From Sternotherus odoratus (taxonomy: Eukaryota; Chordata; Testudines; Kinosternidae), in the NCBI GenBank assembly GCA_032164245.1, contig JAVMKO010000003.1, positions 11,914,651 to 11,978,650 of the forward strand: a DNA stretch of 64,000 nucleotides, in the 5' to 3' direction. A program made the position numbers and the translations under genes. This document shows positions 10,964-21,937 of this stretch, piece after piece (within the stretch, counting starts at the first letter, position 1; every line of letters begins with the position of its first letter). The notes beneath the pieces are model-generated. The model was not told the DNA's origin, did no database searches, and worked only from the letters and a program-made list of their open reading frames with translations.

Positions 10964-11699
10964 TGTACCTTCTAAAATTGAAACCTACATATATCTCTGA
11001 GTTGTGAAGAATATGTATTAAGGTTATAACAAGCAACAAGAATGCACTTTTATGTAGAAATCCATTGTTAAATCGAGCCTAACTAGTGATTTAAATCAAT
11101 TTGATTTCAATCAAATCTGCCCTGCTATGTTTGCATGGACCCCAATGCTCTGCTCCATTCTGACCTATTCTAAGCCAGCCCAGATCCCACCACCTCAAAA
11201 GGTGGACCAAAGCAGGACCAACCCCAACTAAATCATCCCAGCCAGGGCTTTTTCTACACTATATTTATGGAAACTAATAATGTATTTCCTTAGAAACTGC
11301 TTTTATGTCTTAGAAGAGTTTTTAAAAGGTCCCTTGGGGACATCTTAAAGTTACAACTAAGGATCTCTTGAAACTCCTAAGCAGCATTTCTCTTTTTTTT
11401 GACTAATCCTGCCAGCCATGACAAACTATATAACTAAAAATAGAATAATGGAACAAAATGCTACTAATGAAGAAGGTTTAAATATAACCAAAATTATAAG
11501 TGACTAAATAATACTAAATAGATGCAAACCTTTTAGGAAAACTAATTCCACAGAAAATGAGAAAAATAAGATAAACAAAAAAATAAATCAAAAGTTGAAG
11601 TCTTATATCTAAGAGGATGGTGCAAAGAACAAGGGCCCATTTCTGCTCCCACTGAAGTCAATGGCAGTTTTGCCTTCAGGCTGTGTGTGTGAGATTTTC
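10964..11699. other. RCAN2 intron, no feature recognised
   Basis: AT-rich non-coding sequence with no element ends seen. Confidence 0.4.
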
Positions 11700-11765
11700 A
11701 AAGCGCTGTTTGCAGTGTTGTAGCCAGGTTGGTCCCAAGACACTAGAGACACATTAGCAATTTCT
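11700..11765 (+). repeat. Fragment of Penelope-like tail repeat
   Basis: TTGTAGCCAGGTTGGTCCCA followed by AGACACTAGAGACA resembles the start of the 62555-62665 repeat (GTTGGTCCCAGGATACTAGAGAGACA). Confidence 0.5.
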
Positions 11766-11792
11766 CTGAGAGTTTCAGATATGCTCAACATT

Positions 11793-11897
11793 GGCCTAAC
11801 TCTGCTCTCATTAAAGTCAATGGGAATTTTACTAGACATGTGAGCACTGGCCTAACTCAAATTCCCATTGACTGCAATGGGAGCAGAGAGTTAGGCC
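11793..11897. repeat. Palindromic short element (105 bp)
   Basis: Two arms of about 37 bp, starting GGCCTAACTCTGCTCTCAT and ending in its near complement GGAGCAGAGAGTTAGGCC, enclose a short spacer. It could be a foldback MITE. No target duplication is clear. Confidence 0.6.
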
Positions 11898-12359
11898 AAC
11901 ACTGGAGAAGTTGCCTTTGTATTTCTTTATTACGCCAAAATTCCATTCTCACAATCCCTACCATGGCAACACTTCTGTATTCTTGGAACTTCACCTGAGC
12001 AGAGACAGCCAAACTGGATGCCAAGTGACAAAAGGAATGGATTGCTGTAGACAATGAAGCAATATAGCTGGCATCACCCTCAAGTTTATGACTGCTCCCT
12101 CTAGTGGCAATAAAAATGTCTAAAATGTGGAGAGCACTCAAATCATTCCTTGGAGATAAGAAAGCAACAGCCCTCTCTCTCCTCCTGACAAAATGATGAA
12201 GTTATAGGATAACGAAGAGGACTTTAAAGTGATGTAAATCCCTTTTTTTCCCCTAAGCCTTTCCATGGAAATTCTGGCTCTGTTAAGTTTAGCAGAGTCT
12301 TTGGGACAATTTTGATGAGTTTTTAATCTATCCAGAGGGGCCATTCACTTTTATTCATT
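11898..12359. other. RCAN2 intron, no feature recognised
   Basis: No coding or element signature seen. Confidence 0.4.
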
Positions 12360-12361
12360 TA

Positions 12362-12671
12362 CAGTAGACTCTCGATTATCCAGGATGATAGGGAAAAAAT
12401 TAATCCTGGTTAATAAAATCCCGTATAATCACCATTCATAGGAAATATAGTGAGAGGGAGGTTGGTTCACCAGCCACCTTGCACTGGGGGGAGGAGGTGT
12501 TGGTTCACCGGCTGCCCTGCGCCCTGGTTGGGGGGGGGGGAAGGTTTCTGTGTGTGCTTGGGGCGGCAACAAAGCCAGAGTTGGCCCTGTGAGTTACATG
12601 TATTTTTTTTTTGACATCCTGGTTAATCCACATTCTGGTTAACCCAATCCTGGATAATCAAGAGTCTACTG
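12362..12671. mobile_element. Tigger/pogo-type MITE (310 bp)
   Basis: The ends are CAGTAGACTCTCGATTATCC and its near-complement ending AGAGTCTACTG, with TA on both sides (12360-12361, 12672-12673). A second copy lies in the opposite orientation at 26748-27053. Confidence 0.9.
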
Positions 12672-12673
12672 TA

Positions 12674-13201
12674 TAGTAATTTTTCATTAAGATCTGGTTT
12701 CTAATTAGTTTAAATTAGCCTTTACATTTCTCTTTCCATGGCTACAGTTAATAAAACACCCACATACAAGACACCCTGCCCATGTGGCACTTCTCACTGG
12801 AGTGCAAGTGACCTCACCCAGGACACCTGTGAAGTAATGCCCTAATAGGCCCCAATTCTGCAGTACAAAACTTATGTGAGGACTGAAGCCAACTGTATTT
12901 CTTCCCAACTGCCATCACAAAGATAAAGAGAGAACACCACACATGACTAATGATATCCACCTTGCTTAATAACCTTAAGACATTCAGACGCCACGGTAAT
13001 AGACATGGCATGACAACCTGAATAGAACAGAATTTTTAAGCCAACGGGATCTGCATAGTTGCAGGGTCTGCATATCACATTGTGGGATCAGGTCTGCAGT
13101 TTTGCTCTGCTTTTTAAATATTGATATGGACACACATGGTGAAAAGATAGGCTAATAAAAATATTTTTAAGAAAAGAAATTCAAGAAAATATTATCGAAT
13201 G
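12674..13201. other. RCAN2 intron, no feature recognised
   Basis: No coding or element signature seen. Confidence 0.4.
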
Positions 13202-13206
13202 ATAAC

Positions 13207-13587
13207 GGTCACAGAGTGTGGGGAGTTCGGTCCCTGCACCCCCACTGCCTGGGATTCACAGTGACTCTCAGCCAGCCAGTAGATTAGAAGGTTTATTTGA
13301 GATGACAGGAACACCATCCACTCAGAGCTTCTCAGTACCAACAGGACCCCTCAGTCAGGCCCTTCTGGGGTGCTAGGAGGTGAGACCCAGATTCTGGGCT
13401 CCTGCTTCTTTCCCAGGTTCCCTTCTCTGCCCCCATCCACGGACCACCTCCCAAAAACCCCACCCTGCTGGCTCCTGTGGGCGCCTCCCCCCAGCCTTTG
13501 TTTTCACATTCCAGCAGGCAGAGCTTCCCATCCCCCGACTGGGGGTCAGGCTACAGCACAGAATTACCTTTCCATTACCTTGTCACA
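13207..13587 (-). mobile_element. Short solo LTR (381 bp)
   Basis: Read on the minus strand it starts TGTGACAAGGTAATGG and ends CTGTGACC. ATAAC flanks both sides (13202-13206 and 13588-13592), a 5-bp duplication typical of LTR elements. An AATAAA signal lies at 13297-13292 on the same strand. No internal region is present. Confidence 0.68.
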
Positions 13588-13819
13588 ATAACCATCCGGG
13601 CAGCCTTGTTTTTAATCACACCTTTATTATAATTTGGAAATTTAAAACTGAAGCCACTGGAAATGTAAGAGTTTGGAGAAACTTTCTTTATAGATGTCAT
13701 GACTTGTGCATAGAAGAAGTTTACAAACCAGGCACCATCATGTCGGTGTTATCAGTGCAACCAGTGTTCTTAATACAGGTGGGGACAAACCAAAACCCAA
13801 GATACAAACAGATCCCACA

Positions 13820-14202
13820 TTAGAGCCATAAATGTTAGGACCAGAAGGTACTCAATTACTCCAATTCCTATATATCACAAGTCATCAACACTGCCCAGCA
13901 CCTGTACACTAAATCCCAACAACCAAAATTAGACCATGGTATTACAGCCCACAGAAGACTAGACTACTAAGTGCGACAGGCAGAAAAATAGGAGGTACGG
14001 AGGACCCTGCAATAGCAGGGAAAGTATTACATGAGATATACCCAAATAGTCATGGCAAGTGACCCACACTCCATGCTGCAGCAGAAGGCAAAAAACACCC
14101 CAAGGTCACCGCCATTCTGACCTGGGGAAAATTCCTTCCTGACCCCACACATGGCAATTAGTTAGACCATGAGCATGTGAGCAAGACTCAGACAGTGAAG
14201 CA
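13820..14202 (-). mobile_element. CR1/L3-like LINE 3' fragment
   Basis: On the minus strand it contains the conserved LINE tail block GGGTCAGGAAGGAATTTTCC (near 14130-14150) and ends near 13825. It is non-coding and degenerate, and is interrupted at 14203 by the Penelope-derived insertion. Confidence 0.6.
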
Positions 14203-14215
14203 CAAGATAGAATAA

Positions 14216-14426
14216 CAGAGGTAACAAAGTCCTGTGGCACCTTAAAGACTAACTATAAAGTTTTGAAGCATAAGCTTTCGTGGGCTAATACCCACAAGCT
14301 TGCATCCGACGAAGTGGGTATTAGCCCACGAAAGCTTATGCTTCAAAACTTTATAGTTAGTCTTTAAGGTGCCACAGGACTTTGTTACCTCTGCTATTCC
14401 AGACTAACACGGCTACCTCTCTGATT
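14216..14426. mobile_element. Penelope-derived palindromic insertion (211 bp)
   Basis: Bases 14216-14295 and 14314-14393 are an 80-bp perfect inverted repeat with an 18-bp spacer. Each arm is the Penelope-like 3' tail also seen at about 8741-8820. A further 33 bp (CTATTCCAGACTAACACGG and on) follows the right arm. The unit is flanked by a 13-bp direct repeat CAAGATAGAATAA (14203-14215 and 14427-14439), which marks it as one complete insertion. Confidence 0.88.
14306..14333 (+). ncRNA. Hammerhead-like core in the palindromic insertion
   Basis: CCGACGA, extra A, GTGGG/CCCAC stem, then GAAA, as at 8733. The complementary strand has the stem and GAAA but not the CTGANGA-like box, so only the plus strand carries a full core. 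Confidence 0.45.
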
Positions 14427-14439
14427 CAAGATAGAATAA

Positions 14440-15708
14440 AATACATTAGGCAGATGGCCCCAGTCTCCTCAAACTGGGGTAAGGGCGGGGGGCACCTGTC
14501 CTCAGTTCTTACTGCACTGAAGAAACCACAGGGCCAAGTTTACAATACATATGGATATGTTTCCCACTTAGTAACTATTCACTGAGCAAAACAGAAAGTC
14601 AGTTTATAGCTCCTGTGACAATTTCCCATCTGCACAATGGTCTTAGACTTCAGACTCTCAAAGGATAATGTTGTATTTACTGTGAAAGCATATTGTTTAT
14701 TCTTACTGGTTTTGTATGTTTACTGGAGCAACAAAGTTTCTTGGGAGTAATGCTATAATTTTAAAAGAACAATGCTTAACTATTCCACAGAGCCACCTCT
14801 ATGAACAAACAAAACTGGAGCAAGTTATTTTTCTATATATAGCTATAGAAGAGTATGAAAATCTAAAATGGAACTAATGTGAAGTATAAGCCCTACTAAC
14901 AAATCCATAGCAACATCATAGAATCTGTCACTTTTATTTTTAATCTAGTTGCTAAAAACAATAAATGCATGAGGAGTTTATGGACACAAACTTGGAAGGT
15001 GATGGAGAGTGAAACTTTTCTTAAACGACTACTCATGGATCCAGGAGAAAATTGGTTGCTGAGGAGAGACGGCAGTTAAATACAGGTCAGATAAAATCGT
15101 ACTGGAATCCTAGGGTTGTCTCCATAGTGAATTCTTAAAACAAGGGAGTCCCTTTGGGAGTGGCCTGTGGTGCATGTTTCATTTTACTTCCACACTCTGA
15201 AGCAACACAAAGCCCTCAGAACAGATTTGTTGTCACTTCACTTTCATTATTTTTTAGGTGAGCCAAGATGTTTAATCCAGCACAGCAGAACCCCATTTTG
15301 CACCTCCTATATTTGGTCTTTTATCCAAATCCTATTTACATCCCTGCACCCAACATGAGACACTTCCTCATCTGTCAATTCCCCATTTAACCAAAATCCC
15401 CTCTACTCCAAATAAATTATTTAACGCCAAACCCCACAGCAATGCCCCCTTCCCCTGAATTATCTAAACATGCCTCCCCTTGTTTGCAGCATGCCAAGGC
15501 TGTCCTCAATACTCCACAAGCCCCCCAGATACCTGGTCCCTGCCCCTCAAAGAGCTCCCCATCTACCCCAAAACCTGACAGCGCAGCCTGGCTTGATCCT
15601 GGGAGATCTGCAGTGCTTGATGTGTTTGCAGTGGCTGGGCCAGCCAAAACAAAATGAAAAAAATTGAGCTGGGCCCCTGAGGGGCTCCCTACAATCTTGG
15701 CAAAGTCG
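14440..15708. other. RCAN2 intron, no feature recognised
   Basis: No exon or repeat ends recognised. Composition becomes C-rich toward the tandem array at 15709. Confidence 0.4.
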
Positions 15709-15966
15709 CTGCTCCCAGCTGATGACAGGACACCCACCCTCCCCCCACAAACACACACCCACACACCCCTAGGCTGCTCCCAGCTGACGACAGGACACCC
15801 TCCCTCCCCTGACAAACACACACACACACACCCCTACACTGCTCCCAGCTGATGACAGGACACCCTCCCTCCCCCCACAAACACACACACACACACACCC
15901 CTACGCTGCTCTCAGCTGACGACAGGACACCCTCCCTCCCCCCACAAACACACACACACCCCTACA
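15709..15966. repeat. CA-rich minisatellite, four units of about 62-67 bp
   Basis: Each unit starts TGCTCCCAGCTGATGACAGG, has a CT-rich part, then a variable CACACA run and CCCCTAC. Units differ mainly in the length of the CA run. Confidence 0.9.
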
Positions 15967-16275
15967 GGTTTTTCCCAGACCCCGTCGAAGCAGTGGTGGT
16001 GGGCACTGAGGGGACCCCCATCGGGGCAGTGACATGAGAATTGCTCTTCCCCCCCCCCTCCCCTCCCCTCCCCTCCCAAACCTGTGACACCAAGCGCTGG
16101 GCACAGTTCATTTCTTGCTCTACACACACACACAGTCAGCGACACATCCTCCGCTGGGGGCAAAAGCAGGATTTCATTCTCCTCCCACACCAGGTAAGTG
16201 GGGGCGGGGGGGTGGGGGGAGAATTCCCACAAGCATCCCTCAGGGATGTTATATAACGGGCTAGCGGCTGACATA

Positions 16276-17395
16276 CCCTCCCGGGGAGGGGGGCGTTATT
16301 CCTAGCCCTGGCTATCCCACCCCCCCGGGGGAGGGCGTTATTCCTAGCCCTGGCTATCCCCCCCCCCCGGGGGCGGGGGTTATTCCTAGCCCTGGCTATC
16401 CCACCCCCCCGGGGGAGGGCGTTATTCCTAGCCCTGGCTATCCCCCCCCCCCCGGGGGAGGGCGTTATTCCTAGCCCTGGCTATCCCACCCCCCCGGGGG
16501 AGGGGGTTATTCCTAGCCCTGGCTATCCCACCCCCCCGGGGGAGGGGGTTATTCCTAGCTCTGGCTATCCCACCCCCCCGGGGGAGGGGGTTATTCCTAG
16601 CTCTGGCTATCCCACCCCCCCGGGGGAGGGGGTTATTCCTAGCTCTGGCTATCCCACCCCCCCGGGGGCGGGGGTTATTCCTAGCTCTGGCTATCCCACC
16701 CCCCCGGGGGCGGGGGTTATTCCTAGCTCTGGCTATCCCACCCCCCCGGGGGCGGGGGTTATTCCTAGCTCTGGCTATCCCACCCCCCCGGGGGCGGGGG
16801 TTATTCCTAGCTCTGGCTATCCCACCCCCCCGGGGGCGGGGGTTATTCCTAGCTCTGGCTATCCCACCCCCCCGGGGGCGGGCGTTATTCCTAGCCCTGG
16901 CTATCCCACCCCCCCTGGGGAGGGGGTTATTCCTAGCCCTGGCTATCCCCGGGGGCGGGGGTTATTCCTAGCCCTGGCTATCCCACCCCCCCGGGGGAGG
17001 GGGTTATTCCTAGCCCTGGCTATCCCCGGGGGCGGGGGTTATTCCTAGCCCTGGCTATCCCACCCCCCCCGGGGGCGGGGGTTATTCCTAGCTCTGGCTA
17101 TCCCACCCCCCCGGGGGCGGGGGTTATTCCTAGCTCTGGCTATCCCACCCCCCCGGGGGCGGGGGTTATTCCTAGCTCTGGCTATCCCACCCCCCCGGGG
17201 GCGGGCGTTATTCCTAGCCCTGGCTATCCCACCCCCCCTGGGGAGGGGGTTATTCCTAGCCCTGGCTATCCCCGGGGGCGGGGGTTATTCCTAGCCCTGG
17301 CTATCCCCGGGGGAGGGGGTTATTCCTAGCCCTGGCTATCCCCGGGGGCGGGGGTTATTCCTAGCCCTGGCTATCCCCCCCCCGGGGGCGGGGGT
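16276..17395. repeat. GC-rich minisatellite, 27 units of about 42 bp
   Basis: I count 27 occurrences of TTATTCCTAG. The full unit adds CTCTGGCTATCCCAC and a C-run/G-run palindrome (CCCCCCCGGGGG) ending GGGGG. Variants are CTCTGG or CCCTGG, CGGGGG or AGGGGG, and short units lacking the C-run. Runs of similar variants sit next to each other, which suggests stepwise amplification. The array ends about 30 bp from the proposed RCAN2 exon 1 donor, inside intron 1. Confidence 0.95.
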
Positions 17396-17399
17396 CCCA

Positions 17400-17700
17400 C
17401 GCTGCAAGGATCCCTGAACTTACCTGCGGGGGCTCGTTTTGCCTCCTCTGCCCCCACCCGCACCGTGCGCAGCCGCCACTGAGCCCGCGAGCCGCCGCCT
17501 GTCGCTCCGCTCCGCTCTCTGCTCCGCGGCGGGGCTGGCACCCGGGCAAAGCGGCTGGGGGGCGCGGGGGGTGGGGCTGGGGGGGCTCAGAGAGGGCGGG
17601 CTGCAGCCGGCCAATCAGCCCGCCCCGCGGCTCGGACACGCCGGCCAACCGGCGCGTGAGAGCCAGTCCGTTCCACGCCCCCCCCCCCCGGAGCTCCTGT
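17400..17700 (-). promoter_or_regulatory. RCAN2: CpG-island promoter, probably of RCAN2
   Basis: This is GC-rich with many CG dinucleotides. It contains a CCAAT box in the form CCAATCAG (17611-17618), a second CCAAC motif near 17645, and GC boxes GGGCGGG (17594-17600) and CCGCCCC (17620-17626). No TATA box is seen. Position and the minus-strand splice donor at 17424 point to transcription leftward into RCAN2. The start site is not fixed by sequence and is probably around 17500-17600. Confidence 0.65.
17424..17600 (-). other. RCAN2: Probable non-coding exon 1 of RCAN2
   Basis: On the minus strand the sequence CCCCCGCAG is followed by a consensus donor GTAAGT at 17423. It lies at the downstream edge of the CpG island. 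The first coding exon (3095-2869) has only two bases of 5' UTR, so a spliced leader is required and this is the only strong candidate in the window. The intron would be about 14.3 kb. The 5' boundary is approximate. Confidence 0.58.
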
Positions 17701-17773
17701 TCTGCGCCTCCCTCCCTCCGAGCTCCTGTCAACGGCTGGGGGGAGGGCTGCGCCTCAGTCAGCCCCTCTCCGC

Positions 17774-18068
17774 ACGGGGGGGGGGGGGGGTTCTGTCAGC
17801 TCCCTCCCCCTCTCCACACGGGGGGGGGTTCTGTCAGCTCCCTCCCCCTCTCCACACGGGGGGGGGGGGTTTCTGTCAGCTCCCTCCCCCTCTCCACACG
17901 GGGGGGGTGGGTTCTGTCAGCTCCCTCCCCCTCTCCACACGGGGGGGGGTTTTCTGTCAGCTCCCCCTCTCCACACGGGGGGGGGGGTTCTGTCAGCTCC
18001 CCTCCCCCTCTCCACACGGGGGGGGGGGTTCTGTCAGCTCCCCTCCCTCTCTCCACACGGGGGGGGGG
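17774..18068. repeat. G-run minisatellite, seven to eight units of about 40-45 bp
   Basis: Units follow the pattern CACACGGGGGGGG then TTCTGTCAGCTCCCTCC and CCCTCTC. G-runs vary from about 7 to 14. It lies just upstream of the CpG-island promoter. Open frames through it come from the repeat and are not genes. Confidence 0.92.
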
Positions 18069-18204
18069 ACCCCTGGTCTTCCCCATCCCTTCCATACGGG
18101 TGGGGGCGCAAAGGGAAAGCTCCGCCCACCAGGTGGTGATGAGGTCAGGTTTCTGGGGCATCGTCTGGGCACTGGCCTGAGTGTAGACAGAGCTTAATTT
18201 GTAA

Positions 18205-18285
18205 TAGGGCGGCCAGACCACAAATGTGAAAAAGCGGAGCTTATATAAGTGAAAGACCCAAAAATCAGGACATCTCGTCAGCCTA
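18205..18285. mobile_element. Short inverted-repeat element, second copy of the 1895 family
   Basis: It starts TAGGGCGGCCAGACCAC, contains GAAAGACCCAAAAATCAGG, and ends CATCTCGTCAGCCTA, complementary to the start. Confidence 0.6.
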
Positions 18286-19047
18286 ATGACAGGCACCAGG
18301 GCACAAGCAGATTATTGTACCTTAATAACTGAGGTGGCAAGCCCGGAGGTGCCAGGACTGTGACAAAACCTGGCACAAATTAAGCATTGCATGTAGATCT
18401 CTCCTATGCCAGGACTCTCATTCTCCTCCATTGGGACTGCTAGGGCTCCCCTAGTTAGGTGCCATAATAATTAGACTAGGAAGTATTACACCTTTCCCTG
18501 TGAACGTCAATTTCACTGAGCGCGCACACAGACTGATGAAAATATCTATCCATCATAGCCCAAAAGGATCAACCTTGGTCTTATTTTAAAAAGTCATTTA
18601 AGAGTTTTGATCCTCTGCTTCCTTGGGGAAAGAACTGTTTCTCTTCCTCCTTTCTCTCCCCTCTGCATGTCTGAAGCTGCTAACCTTAGACTAAAGTTTT
18701 CTGTGGTATCTCCTTACTCCTAGAAAATGTTATGGGGATGCAATCAATAGGGTTCTACAGAATTGGCTGTGAAACGCTATAAAATGTAACAGAGAATGAG
18801 ATCATTCCCATAGAATTTTTTTAAATATCCTACAGAATGGGTGATTCTCTGTTAAATATATTTTAAAAATCCTAGAGAAAGGTCACAATTCAATCAAGCT
18901 CTTTCCACTAAGAGCCCTTATGACTTGCTGTGGTAAATGAGACCATAGTCCCATCTCAGACAGTGAGCAGTAGCAATGTCCGAAGATGGTGCAAGAAATC
19001 CTGCAGTTTACCATCACACAGCTAAAGTCTCTTCCAGACTCCATTAT
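18286..19047. other. Intergenic, no feature recognised
   Basis: This lies upstream of RCAN2. No exon or element end seen. Confidence 0.4.
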
Positions 19048-19050
19048 TTA

Positions 19051-19191
19051 GCCCTGGTCTACACTGGGGGAGGGGCAGTAGCGTAGCCAGGGGGGGATCA
19101 ATTTATCATGTCTAGACTAGACACAATAAATTGACCCGGATAGATCAATCGCTACCCACCCCCTGATCCAGCGGGTAGTGTAGATCTGCCC
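19051..19191. mobile_element. Harbinger-like foldback MITE, copy 1
   Basis: The ends GCCCTGGTCTACACT and AGTGTAGATCTGCCC are imperfect inverted repeats. TTA flanks both sides (19048-19050, 19192-19194), the 3-bp target typical of PIF/Harbinger elements. The interior has a GATCAATTTAT...AATTGACCC inverted pair. Confidence 0.72.
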
Positions 19192-19197
19192 TTAGAG

Positions 19198-19400
19198 CAG
19201 AGGTGGGCAAACTTTTGGCATGAAGGCCACACTGGGGTTCAAAACTGTACAGAGGGCCAGTGCACCCAGTGGCATGGCTCGGGGGGCGGGGGGAGGTGAG
19301 GAGGGAGGGCTGGCGCCTTTCCACACTTGGCCGGGCACTCCGGCCTGGAGCTTGCGGGCCAGATAAAGACAGCCCCTGACTCCCCTCCTTTTAAATCCCC
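19198..19400. mobile_element. hAT fragment (GGTGGGCAAAC family)
   Basis: It begins CAGAGGTGGGCAAACTTTTGG and continues with GGCCACACTGGGG, like the 1083 and 6904 copies. The right end is not found and the boundary is approximate. Confidence 0.6.
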
Positions 19401-19954
19401 CCACCTAAACTAACCAACCAACAGGTGTTACAGGGCAGGGCAATTTGAGCCTGTCTGTTAATTCACCCCTTCCTGTCTGGTGTGGGTTTATGCTCCCCTT
19501 CACAGTCCTGTGTGAGCTATATTATATACTGAAAGTGTTCTTGAAGGGATGGAGACACCCTGTGGCATACACACATCCCCATGAGAACAGAAGGCACCAC
19601 TCACTAGCATCACTAATGGTATTAGATCAGGTTGCTCATGAATGACTCATGATTCCTGCTGCGTGTTTACAAGTAGCAGCATTTGAGTTCTCAGCTGTAC
19701 TCAACCAAATGTTTAGTTGCGAAGCTGCAGCTACTGGCTTGTCAAAATGTCTCCCAGTTTCTCTACAATTTCCTACATGTGCACAGTTCTACTTATGCTT
19801 ATGCTGTTAAATGTTATCCAAAGAAACTCTTAAAATCCACAGAAGGCTTCTGTCAGGCCTAAATATGTCTTTGTTTCCAACAGATTGCTATAGAAATAAT
19901 TTTGCTTTCAGAAGCAGAGCAGTGTGGATGATAAGTTATTACGGTTATTAGTAG
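19401..19954. other. Intergenic, no feature recognised
   Basis: No coding or element signature seen. Confidence 0.4.
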
Positions 19955-20580
19955 GGGCTGTTGATTAATCACAGTTAACTCAAATGATTAACTAAACAAA
20001 ATTAATCACAATTAAAAAATTAATCTCAATCACAGTTTTAATTGCATTGTTAAATGTATTAAATATTTTTGGGTGTTTTTCTACATTTTCAAATATACTG
20101 ATTTCACATACAACACAGAATATAAAAATTGTACACTGCTCACTTTATATTATTTGTATTACAAATATTTGCACTGTAAAAATGATAAACATAAGAAAAT
20201 CACCTTATACAAATACTGTAGTTCAATCTCTTTATCATGAAAATGCAACTTACAAATGTAGATTTTTTTTGTTACATAACTGAGCTCAAAAACAAAACAA
20301 TGCAAAACTTGACTGCCTACAAGTCCACTCAGTCCTACTTCTTGTTCAGCCAATTGCTAAGACAAACAAGTTTTTTTACATTTATGGGAGATAATGCTGC
20401 CCACGTCTTATTTACAATGTCACCAGAAAGTGAGAACAGGCATTTGCATGACATGCTTGTAGCCAGCATTGCAAGGTATTTACTAGCAAAGCCCATGCTG
20501 CTAACTCTCAGATTTAAAAAAACAAATAAGGCTAATTACTACAATGCCTACCCTGCTAGAAATGCCTATAAATGAATCAA
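19955..20580. mobile_element. AT-rich hAT-like transposon remnant
   Basis: It starts GGGGCTGTTGATTAATCACAG with repeated TTAATCACA motifs, then an AT-rich body including GGGAGATAATGCTGCCCACG. I recognise the starting motif as a common hAT-type sauropsid repeat, from memory rather than from visible paired ends. No open transposase frame remains. Confidence 0.45.
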
Positions 20581-21937
20581 CTTGAAGTTGGCCCTGAGGT
20601 GGTTCCATAGCATATATACTGCAGTCCCTAGTGAAACGTGAACGGTGGAGGTGGGGGGGATCAGGATCCAACACGTGCACAATTGTTGTTAAGCAGTATG
20701 GGGTCACAGCTGGTCTCTCTTGCACTGATGTGCCAGTGTGAAGTGAAAAAAGAAAAAGGGGAGCCTCTTTTTTTGCATAAACCACAGGACAGAATCTCCC
20801 AACAATGTACAAGACAACTTCAGAAGAGATGGTCAGCCCGTTCATACATTATGCATCCGAGCCTGAAAGGTGTTTGATTACAATAGGAGCTAGACACCCA
20901 AATGCCTTTCAGGGCCAGGGCCCATGTCCCAAAGAGGTGAGATGTAGTCTTTAGCGATGGCAAATTTTTGCATGTCCTGGCACTTGAATTTGTGCTGGCA
21001 AATGAGTTAATTACTACTTGATCCAGTCACACAAATCCATATTTCTGAACATGCAAAAAATATGCACACCCACAAAACTTTGGCTGAAAATTTAGAGGCC
21101 AGGTTGGGGACATTTTGAAAATTTGTCCCACGGACTCTATCAAAATATATGGACTTACGCCTGAAGGAAAAGCATGCCCAGTTTCTTAGGAGAGGGGGTT
21201 GTTTTGTTTTTAGAGGAACATCAGACTGGACTCTTAAATAAGTGGTACATGATTCAAGATCATGGCAAGCAAAAGCCAGTTGTCTACCTTTCCGATAAAA
21301 CATTCTTTGGTTTCTTTTAATGGAAAAGAAACTTAAAAGCTCAGACTTCCACTGCTGTAATCACCCTTTTTTATCCATGTTTTATTCCAGTTCAACTAGC
21401 AAGCTTAAAATAGCAGATGATAATACCAAGATTTGGCCAGCGGAAGAGGGTCACATAGCAATATATCAGGCCACAGTGGATTACTTAATAAAGGTCAGTG
21501 GCCTCAATGGGACTTTACACGTTATCATGCATTACCTAGTTATTAAGTTTAAGCCGGATGTGACATTTGGGCAGAGGTCACATTATCTATATAGGTCCCA
21601 ATTCAGAAAAGCACATATGTCTACTGTATATAAATAAATTCAGGAAAGCAGTCGATGGTCCATTGAACACATGCTTAGTGTTTTGCTGAATTGGAATGTT
21701 TTCCTGAACTTGGGATAGACACATTAAATTCACCTCAGATCTCAATTAGCAGTAACAAAGACTAGGGCTACATACCCTACTGAATACGTCAGTAGTCTGG
21801 GAGATACAAAATCTTTTTGAGTTACCAGCCAGTGGCCTGCTACCCATATTTACAACACAGAAAATTTAAAATGTTACCCCCATGCCCCATGTGCCTTACA
21901 CTAGGTAACTGATGGTGAATCTTCTTTTGCTTTTTAG
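20581..21937. other. Intergenic, no feature recognised
   Basis: No exon with splice sites or element ends seen. Confidence 0.4.

Noticed and set aside
16276..17395. CRISPR-like repeat array
   Set aside because: The unit is a contiguous tandem repeat with no unique spacers, in a vertebrate genome context. It is a minisatellite.
17439..18197. Long plus-strand open frames (up to 252 codons) across the CpG island and G-run array
   Set aside because: They come from in-phase GC-rich tandem repeats, are low complexity (Pro, Ser, Gly), overlap a promoter and have no recognisable domain.
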